A stretch of 5,182 bases of DNA from an uncultured Pseudomonadota bacterium (GTDB taxonomy: Bacteria; Bdellovibrionota_B; Oligoflexia; Oligoflexales; Bog-1112): assembly GCA_937896265.1 (NCBI GenBank), contig CALBMD010000215.1:1-5182 (forward strand), in the 5' to 3' direction. Under the pieces are notes generated by a model, which did not search any database, was not told the DNA's origin, and saw only the letters and a program-made list of their open reading frames with translations. Position 1 is the first letter of the stretch. Every line of letters begins with the position of its first letter. A program made the translations under genes and the position numbers. Shown here piece after piece: positions 1 through 5,182 of the stretch.

Positions 1-974
1 GGGGAGAATTTAATGGCATTAGAGATCAAGTTGTTAAAAACACAATTAAGTAACGAACTAGGGTCACCCATGATACAGATATTGGGGCTGCAATCGATAT
101 GCAAGCTGATATTTTTTTCTTTTAGTCTTGTATCAAAGACAAAGTGAACATCAGAAAATATTTTAGTGAGCGTTACCGGCTGCAAATTTAGCTCTAGCTT
201 ACCTGAGCGTAAGGCTTCTATTTCGATAACTTGAGTGATTAGCTCATTCATAAGATTAAGTGACTTTTCAATCTTTTTAAGGTTTTTTTTGGATTCTTCG
301 CTTTCAGCAGTTTGTAGTTCTTTGCGAGTAGATGTACCAGCAACAAAAAGGAAGTTACGAAGATCATGAGACATAACTTTGATTAAATCATGCACCACAA
401 GAGATTCGCGACGTAGTTTTTCTTCAACTTTGGTATTGCGCATAGCAAATACCAATTCTGAGATAAAAACAAGTGTCATAGAGGTTAAGATAACTGGATA
501 GTAGAAGATACTGTTCAAAGGAAAAACAAGGAAAAAGTGAAGAAGGATAATATTTGCTAATGTCATACAGGCAGCAGCTATAATAGCACGGATTTCAGAG
601 GTGGTAAAAAATATTGGAATCAAAATGGGGACGAACGTATAACAGATAGTTACATAAATGTCGATAAAGCAAAAATAAGACATTGATAAAAGAAGATTCA
701 TGAAAAAAAGCATGCGAGAAAGATGAATCTTTTTGAGAGCGTTAGCAATAGGAATAGTCAAATAAATCAAGCCAATTATAGCGATAGCAATAACAAGTTT
801 CTTTATTTGATAAAGCAGAAAAATAATCATCCAAGTAAAGCAAGTTAAGAAAAATACAGCAGCACAAATGTTACTGAAGTATATCCTCTTGTTGAGCTGG
901 TCAGGAAAATCACTACTAGTCCCAAGAGCAGAGAATCGGTGTAGTATTGAAGAACGGTGACTAAAATGATTCAT
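1..974 (-). CDS. Membrane-bound sensor histidine kinase, 3' end cut by the window edge
   Basis: Reading leftward from the ATG at 974-972 gives 324 uninterrupted codons that run off the left edge. The start is fixed by an in-frame TAA directly before it (977-975) and an AAGG Shine-Dalgarno about 6 nt upstream. Residues 1-30 are hydrophilic. About six hydrophobic helices follow (roughly 34-55, 60-80, 89-108, 110-123, 128-151, 156-178), with no large periplasmic domain. Next comes a charged linker and a HisKA-type dimerisation/phosphoacceptor helix with H-box SHDLRN, phospho-acceptor His203. The start of the HATPase domain shows the N-box NNLISNA (key Asn319) just before the edge. The 116-residue H-to-N spacing is normal for this family. 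The G boxes and any receiver domain lie outside the window. The enzyme should autophosphorylate on His203 and pass phosphate to an unseen response regulator. Six helices without a periplasmic domain suggest it senses a membrane-associated or membrane-permeable ligand; this is inference. The ligand is unknown. Confidence 0.93.
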   Translation of the reverse strand, partial: MNHFSHRSSILHRFSALGTSSDFPDQLNKRIYFSNICAAVFFLTCFTWMIIFLLYQIKKLVIAIAIIGLIYLTIPIANALKKIHLSRMLFFMNLLLSMSYFCFIDIYVTICYTFVPILIPIFFTTSEIRAIIAAACMTLANIILLHFFLVFPLNSIFYYPVILTSMTLVFISELVFAMRNTKVEEKLRRESLVVHDLIKVMSHDLRNFLFVAGTSTRKELQTAESEESKKNLKKIEKSLNLMNELITQVIEIEALRSGKLELNLQPVTLTKIFSDVHFVFDTRLKEKNISLHIDCSPNICIMGDPSSLLNCVFNNLISNAIKFS

Positions 975-1042
975 TTATAGCCTTGCGACAATTAGCTGTG
1001 CTGCATTAAGTATATAGCATATTTTTTGGGATTGGAGTGGGC
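975..1042. promoter_or_regulatory. Short divergent intergenic region, possible back-to-back promoters
   Basis: These 68 nt separate the start codons of the histidine kinase (minus) and terpene synthase (plus). An AT-rich core at 1006-1020 contains TATACT on the minus strand (1014-1009), one mismatch from the sigma70 -10 consensus and about 35 nt from the kinase start. On the plus strand TATATA lies at 1011-1016. A weak plus-strand alternative is TTGCGA (983-988), a 17-nt spacer, then TTAAGT (1006-1011). No good -35 was found for the minus-strand element. Any opposing promoters here would overlap, so the two transcripts could compete. The exact elements are uncertain. Confidence 0.3.
1034..1037 (+). 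promoter_or_regulatory. Shine-Dalgarno site that sets the terpene synthase start
   Basis: GGAG lies 5 nt before the ATG at 1043. An in-frame GTG at 1037 would add only two residues, but it overlaps the GGAG itself and so has no usable ribosome-binding site. ATG 1043 is therefore preferred. Confidence 0.7.
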
Positions 1043-2038
1043 ATGAAAATTTTATGTGACCCCAGAGCGACAACGGTTTCTATGCAACTTGACCTTGGTA
1101 GTGAAAGACCAATTTTCTCATTAAAGCTCGGCCCTTATGTCGAGGAAGATGGCCGTAAGTACCAAATTCAAGATAAGTGTCTGCGATGGATGAAAAAATT
1201 TAGTTTTTTTAACCAGTTAGATGTAGAAAACAATTTTCTCAATCATCGCTTTGATTTTTTGGCTACTACTCAATTTAAGAATTTTGATTTACAGATTGTG
1301 ATGGTTGCCGCTAAGTTGATGATTTGGTATTTTTATTTTGATGATTTTATCGAACACAACGCAGAGAAAAAAACGACATTCCTTGCTCTAAGCAATGCTA
1401 AAAAGATTTTGGCTGGGCAAAATCTGCATGGTTTTACTGAAACAATGCTATCTGATCTCGTCAACGATTTGGATTCTTATGGCAAAATGCCTTATCTAAG
1501 AAAAAAGTTTTTTTCGCGATTGGGTGAGTATGTAGATGGTTGCGAAAAAGAGAATTTATTTTCCTTATCTCAACCTAAAAATATTGATGTAGAGCATTTT
1601 ATCAAAGAGATTAGGCTTAAGACAGTAGGTGTTTATCCTTGCTTTGACCTCATGGCTTTGGGCTTAGGCATCAAAGACGATCAGGCTATGCGATTGGAAT
1701 CATCTAGCATTAAAGAAATTGAAGATATTGCAGTGAAGCATTCCATTCTTACCAATGATCTTTTTGGTCTTGAACGCGATTTAGCACAGAATAACCCCAA
1801 TATTATTTTATATGAGGCTAAAGAGAAAAAAATTTCCTTATCAAAGGTTGTGGCCAAATCAGAAGCGGAAGCAAACGACCTTTTTGATCGATTTGAGGAG
1901 CTAAGGGCTAAAGAAATATCACCTGCTTTTGTTTCAGATTATACACGTTACATCGGTTATTTTTTGCGTTCAATTGTCGACTGGTATCTTACTTCTGATC
2001 GATATCGTGATAGCTTAGATGCTATTGTGAGAAAATAA
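1043..2038 (+). CDS. Class I terpene synthase (bacterial type, single alpha domain)
   Basis: The 331-residue product has the usual length of a single-domain bacterial terpene cyclase, a soluble all-helical enzyme that uses a Mg2+ cluster to ionise a prenyl diphosphate and direct carbocation chemistry. Visible landmarks, in order, are the aspartate-rich metal-binding motif DDFIE (Asp100, Asp101, Glu104) after a hydrophobic, aromatic-rich helix; the pyrophosphate-sensor helix with RLKTVG (Arg191); the second metal site NDLFGLERD (Asn238 to Asp246); and the C-terminal W-x5-RY element (Trp314, Arg320-Tyr321). Arg191 is 47 residues before Asn238 and the RY pair is 82 residues after it, as expected for the family. 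The second metal site is odd. The usual Ser/Thr is Gly242 and the last Glu is Asp246. No signal peptide is seen. The gene is followed 21 nt later by a membrane glycosyltransferase-like gene, and an HMG-CoA reductase gene lies further downstream, which supports an isoprenoid role. Product and chain length (C10, C15 or C20) cannot be read from the sequence; sesquiterpene is the commonest outcome for this size. Confidence 0.9.
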   Translation: MKILCDPRATTVSMQLDLGSERPIFSLKLGPYVEEDGRKYQIQDKCLRWMKKFSFFNQLDVENNFLNHRFDFLATTQFKNFDLQIVMVAAKLMIWYFYFDDFIEHNAEKKTTFLALSNAKKILAGQNLHGFTETMLSDLVNDLDSYGKMPYLRKKFFSRLGEYVDGCEKENLFSLSQPKNIDVEHFIKEIRLKTVGVYPCFDLMALGLGIKDDQAMRLESSSIKEIEDIAVKHSILTNDLFGLERDLAQNNPNIILYEAKEKKISLSKVVAKSEAEANDLFDRFEELRAKEISPAFVSDYTRYIGYFLRSIVDWYLTSDRYRDSLDAIVRK

Positions 2039-2046
2039 TAGATCGC

Positions 2047-2052
2047 AAAGGA
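2047..2052 (+). promoter_or_regulatory. Shine-Dalgarno supporting a TTG start
   Basis: AAAGGA lies 7 nt before TTG 2060. The first ATG in this frame falls at codon 23, inside the first membrane helix, and has no comparable site, so the non-ATG start is favoured. Confidence 0.55.
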
Positions 2053-2059
2053 AAAATCT

Positions 2060-3460
2060 TTGCAATATTTTCTAAAAAAGATAGAACACATCGCTTTTTT
2101 CTTTTATATAGTGCTTGTGTTCTGGATGATTTCTTGTCATGAGCCTTGGTTTGATGAGGCACAAGCTTGGCTTTTAGCTAGAGATCTCAGTTTTCCAGAA
2201 TTGTTTTGGCGCTATGCCCGTTATGAAGGCTCACCGTCTCTGTGGCATGCTATTTTAATGCTTCCTGCGCAGCTAGGTCTACCTTATCAAATTCTAAATA
2301 TTATCAGCGGCTTCTTTAGTGTGATAGCAGTCTATTTGCTTATCTTTCGAACATCTTTGCCTATTATTCTTCGCGTGATAATGCCTTTTACTTTCTTTTT
2401 TGCTTATCAATATTCAGTTGTAGCTAGAAGCTATTGTCTCTTAGCTCCTTTACTATTAGTTATAGGTGTTTTTTTTGAATCTCGATTTGCAAAGCCTAAA
2501 TTGTATGCTTTTGCTTTGCTCCTTTTAGCTAACGTATCAATCCATGGTATGTTGATTGCAGGCTGTCTTCTTGTTATTGATTGGAAAAAATGGGTTTTTT
2601 ATTGGCGCATTTTAAGCGTGATTTTCTCCGTTTTATTGCTCAATGTTTTTCAACTCATACCACCTAAAGACATCAATTTTGCAATTCAAACTAATTGGAA
2701 AATTTTTCCTGCTTTGAGTAAGGCTGGTTCTATGCTGATAGGTTCTTTTGGCGGGGATGTGTTTTTAGCTGCAAGTGTTATTATTAGCTCGTTATTCTGG
2801 TTTTGGCAGCGAGGTGTGTTAGCGCAATTTTGTTTGCCTATCTTTGCGCTAGGCGCTTTTTTTGGTATGAAATATGGAAATGTTTGGCATGAAGGCAGCT
2901 ATTTTTTGATTTGGGTTTTTGCTCTTGTTCTTTCTTTCAATAAACCTGTGCAAGATAAGCAAAGGAATCACCAAAGGTTGATGATTTTAACTGCTCTTCT
3001 GCTTTTTTTTCCTCATCTTACTTGGAGCTACAATAGCTATAAGTATGATTATCAAGAAAAATATACCGGTGCATTTGATATTGTGCAGTATATCAAAAAG
3101 TGGCGTTTGCAGCGATTTCAAATAGTTGGCCAAGATTTCAGCATCTGTGCGTTGGAGCCTTATTTTAAGCAGAATATTTTTGTTAATCTCAACAGAGGGA
3201 ACCTACCGGCATTTTGGCATTGGTCTTTTACTTCAGACTACTGGTATCATCCGCTTCAGGTTGTCTTGCAGCAAGTAGAATTGGTAATTATTGGGCAAAA
3301 AGGAATCGGTTATACAACCGTCCCTGGTTATAAGGAAATAGCTTTTTTCCCAGGAGGTCTTTTTTGGAAAGATCGTATCCTAGAAAATGATTCTTATCTC
3401 TTATTAGGGAGAGATGACATAGCGTCTAAACTTAGACGTTTGAATGCGAAATTACATTAA
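2060..3460 (+). CDS. Polytopic membrane protein resembling GT-C (PMT/GT39-like) glycosyltransferases
   Basis: The 466-residue protein begins at TTG. Its first hydrophobic helix (about 10-26) leads into a loop with PWFDEAQAW, where Asp32-Glu33 match the acidic pair in the first extracytoplasmic loop of GT-C enzymes such as PMT and ArnT types. The next element, YEGSPSLW (55-62), resembles the EGHPPLW-like signature common in this group of membrane proteins. About nine further helices follow, including one with VVARSYCL (120-127) and one ending near His162. The last roughly 135 residues (from about 330) are mostly hydrophilic and aromatic, resembling the soluble C-terminal domain of GT-C proteins. 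Known family members move a sugar from a polyprenyl-phosphate carrier to a lipid, protein or glycan on the outer face of the inner membrane. Donor and acceptor are unknown here. The 21-nt gap to the terpene synthase suggests co-transcription. The motif match is recognisable but not diagnostic, so it could be an uncharacterised membrane protein with the same fold. Confidence 0.65.
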   Translation: MQYFLKKIEHIAFFFYIVLVFWMISCHEPWFDEAQAWLLARDLSFPELFWRYARYEGSPSLWHAILMLPAQLGLPYQILNIISGFFSVIAVYLLIFRTSLPIILRVIMPFTFFFAYQYSVVARSYCLLAPLLLVIGVFFESRFAKPKLYAFALLLLANVSIHGMLIAGCLLVIDWKKWVFYWRILSVIFSVLLLNVFQLIPPKDINFAIQTNWKIFPALSKAGSMLIGSFGGDVFLAASVIISSLFWFWQRGVLAQFCLPIFALGAFFGMKYGNVWHEGSYFLIWVFALVLSFNKPVQDKQRNHQRLMILTALLLFFPHLTWSYNSYKYDYQEKYTGAFDIVQYIKKWRLQRFQIVGQDFSICALEPYFKQNIFVNLNRGNLPAFWHWSFTSDYWYHPLQVVLQQVELVIIGQKGIGYTTVPGYKEIAFFPGGLFWKDRILENDSYLLLGRDDIASKLRRLNAKLH

Positions 3461-3652
3461 GAAAATTGCTGTAAAACTTCCCCACGCTTCTTTTTTTTCT
3501 GAAAATTTTCATGAGTAGATAAGGCAGGGTTTTTGAATTTGGACCCATAAAACCATCGTATTTTCATGGCATTACTTGTCTCCTTAATTTTTTTTTTAAA
3601 AACTTCGAATAAGAGCTTGTTAAATGAAGGTCCTGTGGCAGAAGGAGAGTTC
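3461..3652 (+). promoter_or_regulatory. AT-rich gap before the HMG-CoA reductase, possible promoter
   Basis: This 192-nt non-coding stretch separates the membrane protein from the reductase. It holds a T8 tract (3491-3498), the 12-nt palindrome TGAAAATTTTCA (3500-3511) and a T10 tract followed by five A (3588-3602). A weak sigma70-like pair is TTGAAT (3533-3538), a 17-nt spacer, then TCGTAT (3556-3561), which matches the -10 consensus at only three of six positions. No GC-rich stem precedes the T8 tract, so there is no convincing terminator for the upstream gene. The gap is long enough for the reductase to have its own promoter, but read-through from the upstream operon is equally possible. 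Confidence 0.3.
3641..3647 (+). promoter_or_regulatory. Strong Shine-Dalgarno that sets the HMG-CoA reductase start
   Basis: GAAGGAG ends 5 nt before ATG 3653. The frame is open to an earlier ATG at 3566, which would add 29 residues, but no ribosome-binding site precedes that codon and the extension crosses the T10 tract. ATG 3653 is chosen. Confidence 0.85.
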
Positions 3653-4825
3653 ATGAAAGCTGGCGATTCTTTTTTGCTGAGTTCTCGTAAAAAAATTAAA
3701 GAAATAGAGGAAAAATTCCCCCAATTAAAAAACATTACCGAAGATAATGAACGAATCGATACAACAATATTTAGCAACAATATCGAAAATTTTATTGGTG
3801 TGGTGAAAATTCCCGTTGGCTTGGCAGGCCCGTTGCTAGTTGATGGTAAACTCGTGCATGTACCAATTGCTACAACCGAAGGAGCGCTTGTAGCTTCGAT
3901 TGCTAGAGGTATGAAAGCTATTACCGAATCAGGAGGCATTTCTACTTTTATCAACTATCGTCGAATGCATCGGTCTCCTGTGGCTGTTTTTAAAAATATA
4001 GCTGAAGCAGCTGCCTTTGAAGAATGGCTTAGTAGCAAAAAATCTAGTGACCTTTTGGAAGCAACGATTAGCAAAACTAGCAAACACGCTAAGCTTATCG
4101 GTTATAACGTGAAATTGGTGGGTAATACTGTTCACATTCGGGTAGATTTTGAAACGGGTAAGGCTGCAGGTCAAAATATGGTGACTTCAGCTACCCAGGC
4201 AATTATGAATCTTGTTAAGGAAAAGTCACCTTTTGAGTTTAGCTTTGAAATGATTGAAGGCAATTTATCTAGTGATAAGAAAGTCAGTTTTGGAAATCTT
4301 ATCAATGGTCGTGGCCTTTCAGTCACCACTGAAACTTTATTAAAGAAAGATATCATTGAGCGAGTCTTACGCGTATCTGCGGAACGATTAATTAAGGGCT
4401 ATCAGGTTGGCCAACAAGGTAGCTCTCTTGCCGGTATGATGATGTACAACATCAACTTCTCGAATGTCATTGCAGGGATTTTTACTGCAACAGGCCAAGA
4501 TATTGCTTGTGTCCATGAATCTTCAGTTGGTGGTTTATATTTATTTGATGAAGGGGATTTTGTTCGAGTGACTTCTATCCTCCCATCTCTTATTGTCGGC
4601 ACTGTAGGAGGCGGTACTCATCTTCCTTGGCAACAAGAGTGCATGAACATCATGTTCCCCGATTCTCCCCCATCAGCACATGATGTAGGTAAAGTAATAG
4701 CGGCAGCCTGTGTTGCTTTGGATCTGTCGACGCTAGCAGCAATTTGCGCTGGCCATTTTACTAAAGCGCATGAAAACTTGGGAAAAAACCGTCCTGAAGA
4801 ATTAAAGGTTCGCAAAGCGAGTTAA
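3653..4825 (+). CDS. HMG-CoA reductase, class I type, catalytic domain only
   Basis: The 390-residue enzyme should reduce (S)-HMG-CoA to mevalonate with two NAD(P)H, the committed step of the mevalonate route to IPP/DMAPP. Family landmarks appear in order. ENFIG (45-49) and PVGLAGPL (54-61) are the substrate-binding signature, followed by TTEGALVAS with catalytic Glu76. Next are SDKK with catalytic Lys209, GRGLSV (219-224), GQDIA with catalytic Asp283, and ESSVGG (289-294). GTVGGGT (316-322) and AGHFTKAH with catalytic His373 complete the set. All four catalytic residues are therefore present. The ENxIG, DKK and GTVGGGT context fits class I (eukaryote/archaeal-like) rather than class II MvaA. 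There is no N-terminal membrane domain, so it should be cytosolic. One oddity is that the position of the DAMGMN cofactor motif reads KAAGQN (170-175). The gene lies downstream of a terpene synthase and could boost precursor supply. Class I genes are often named hmgA; no symbol is assigned because that name is ambiguous. Confidence 0.96.
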   Translation: MKAGDSFLLSSRKKIKEIEEKFPQLKNITEDNERIDTTIFSNNIENFIGVVKIPVGLAGPLLVDGKLVHVPIATTEGALVASIARGMKAITESGGISTFINYRRMHRSPVAVFKNIAEAAAFEEWLSSKKSSDLLEATISKTSKHAKLIGYNVKLVGNTVHIRVDFETGKAAGQNMVTSATQAIMNLVKEKSPFEFSFEMIEGNLSSDKKVSFGNLINGRGLSVTTETLLKKDIIERVLRVSAERLIKGYQVGQQGSSLAGMMMYNINFSNVIAGIFTATGQDIACVHESSVGGLYLFDEGDFVRVTSILPSLIVGTVGGGTHLPWQQECMNIMFPDSPPSAHDVGKVIAAACVALDLSTLAAICAGHFTKAHENLGKNRPEELKVRKAS

Positions 4826-4828
4826 CTA

Positions 4829-4854
4829 GTCTTTGGCGTGAAAGCTCCAAAGAC
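4829..4854 (+). terminator. Inverted repeat just after the HMG-CoA reductase, possible terminator
   Basis: GTCTTTGG (4829-4836) and CCAAAGAC (4847-4854) form a perfect 8-bp stem with a 10-nt loop, beginning 3 nt after the reductase stop codon. No T tract follows on either strand, so it is not a standard intrinsic terminator. It may instead protect the mRNA 3' end or act in both directions between convergent genes. Confidence 0.35.
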
Positions 4855-4869
4855 CTGTCCTGAGCCGAA

Positions 4870-4895
4870 CACGAAGTTAGCATCGTGCTTGTTTT
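4870..4895 (+). terminator. Weak hairpin with a T-rich tail, candidate terminator
   Basis: CACGA (4870-4874) pairs with TCGTG (4883-4887) around an 8-nt loop, followed by CTTGTTTT (4888-4895). The stem is short and the T run interrupted, so it is only a marginal intrinsic terminator for rightward transcription from the reductase gene. The rest of 4826-4954 shows no gene. Confidence 0.25.
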
Positions 4896-4954
4896 GACAG
4901 ATTTGAACTCCGTCAGGATTTTACTGAGATCAGCGCATTTGACATTCAGCACCT

Positions 4955-5182
4955 CTAAAAAGGGCTATTATGATCAAAGACAGCGTTGATATCTGGCGCC
5001 ACTACATTCTCCAAATAACCAAAGATATCTCTATCCGACATCGTTTTTTCGATGAACATTGAGGGCGGAATTAAACGATGATGTCGCATAAAATCTTGGA
5101 GGGGAGGTTTTACCCATTTATCGCCCCAGCTTTTACCAGCAAACCTTCGCCGTTGAAGCTGTTGCAAATCTTGTAGCGAGGA
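4955..5182 (-). CDS. C-terminal end of an unrecognised protein, 5' part outside the window
   Basis: A leftward frame is open from the right edge for 75 codons to a TAG at 4957-4955. The visible peptide is hydrophilic, rich in Gln/Arg near its start (LQQLQRRR), then contains GKSWGDKWVKPP, a basic HH patch, several acidic residues and an end at NSPF. It has no membrane helix or recognisable motif. No start is assigned because the frame continues past the edge; a TTG at 5167 inside it has no good ribosome-binding site. Codon use looks like ordinary coding sequence with few rare codons, but no family was recognised. It converges on the HMG-CoA reductase gene with a 129-nt gap, so it is probably a separate transcription unit unrelated to the terpene genes. 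Confidence 0.55.
   Translation of the reverse strand, partial: SSLQDLQQLQRRRFAGKSWGDKWVKPPLQDFMRHHRLIPPSMFIEKTMSDRDIFGYLENVVAPDINAVFDHNSPF

Noticed and set aside
3423..3438. Palindrome CGTCTAA-AC-TTAGACG near the end of the membrane-protein gene
   Set aside because: It lies within the coding sequence, has only a 2-nt centre and no following T tract, so neither a terminator nor an operator can be supported.
3487..3499. T-rich tract after the membrane-protein stop codon as an intrinsic terminator
   Set aside because: No GC-rich inverted repeat lies immediately upstream of the T tract.
3457..3954. 165-codon leftward open frame over the reductase 5' region
   Set aside because: It is antisense to the well-supported HMG-CoA reductase, has no recognisable domain or ribosome-binding site, and its composition mirrors the opposite strand.
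3929..4952. Several leftward frames of 60-80 codons antisense to the reductase and its 3' flank
   Set aside because: They overlap a gene with all catalytic motifs in place and show no family features. The one at 4761-4952 also runs through the hairpins of the spacer.
4970..5062. 30-codon plus-strand frame beginning ATG 4970, with an AAGGG-like site upstream
   Set aside because: It overlaps the longer leftward frame that is open to the window edge, is very short and has no recognisable features. It remains possible only if that leftward gene is not real.
1..5182. CRISPR array, tRNA or rRNA gene, insertion sequence or attachment site
   Set aside because: No regularly spaced repeats, tRNA-like cloverleaf, rRNA signature, transposase motif or flanking direct repeats were seen on either strand by eye.

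Overview
This is an AT-rich, densely coded window with Gram-negative bacterial character. Promoter-like sequences are AT-rich, Shine-Dalgarno sites are clear, and the genes contain many short T tracts. The organism cannot be named from the sequence. AT-rich proteobacteria known to carry mevalonate-pathway genes (Legionella/Coxiella-like or Bdellovibrio-like lineages) would fit, but this is inference only.

Layout. Positions 1-974 (minus) hold most of a multi-pass membrane histidine kinase. It has six predicted membrane helices, an H-box with His203 and an N-box with Asn319, and the window edge cuts off the rest of the ATPase domain. A 68-nt divergent intergenic region separates it from a rightward gene set. 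That set is a class I terpene synthase (1043-2038), then 21 nt later a polytopic membrane protein resembling GT-C/PMT-type lipid-linked-sugar glycosyltransferases (2060-3460), then after a 192-nt AT-rich gap a complete class I-type HMG-CoA reductase (3653-4825). A 129-nt intergenic stretch with two small hairpins follows. The window ends in the C-terminal 75 codons of an unrecognised leftward gene (4955-5182, minus).

How the genes may work together. HMG-CoA reductase makes mevalonate, the committed step toward IPP/DMAPP. The terpene synthase would ionise and usually cyclise a prenyl diphosphate derived from those units. The membrane protein between them is tightly linked to the terpene synthase and could act in the same membrane or isoprenoid context, for example with a polyprenyl-phosphate-sugar donor. 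The divergent sensor kinase could be a local regulator. No prenyl-diphosphate synthase, P450 or other tailoring enzyme is visible, so at most part of a pathway is present. The strongest observations are the terpene synthase/GT-C-like/HMGR arrangement, a non-canonical metal-binding NSE motif in the terpene synthase, and an altered DAMGMN-type cofactor motif in the reductase.
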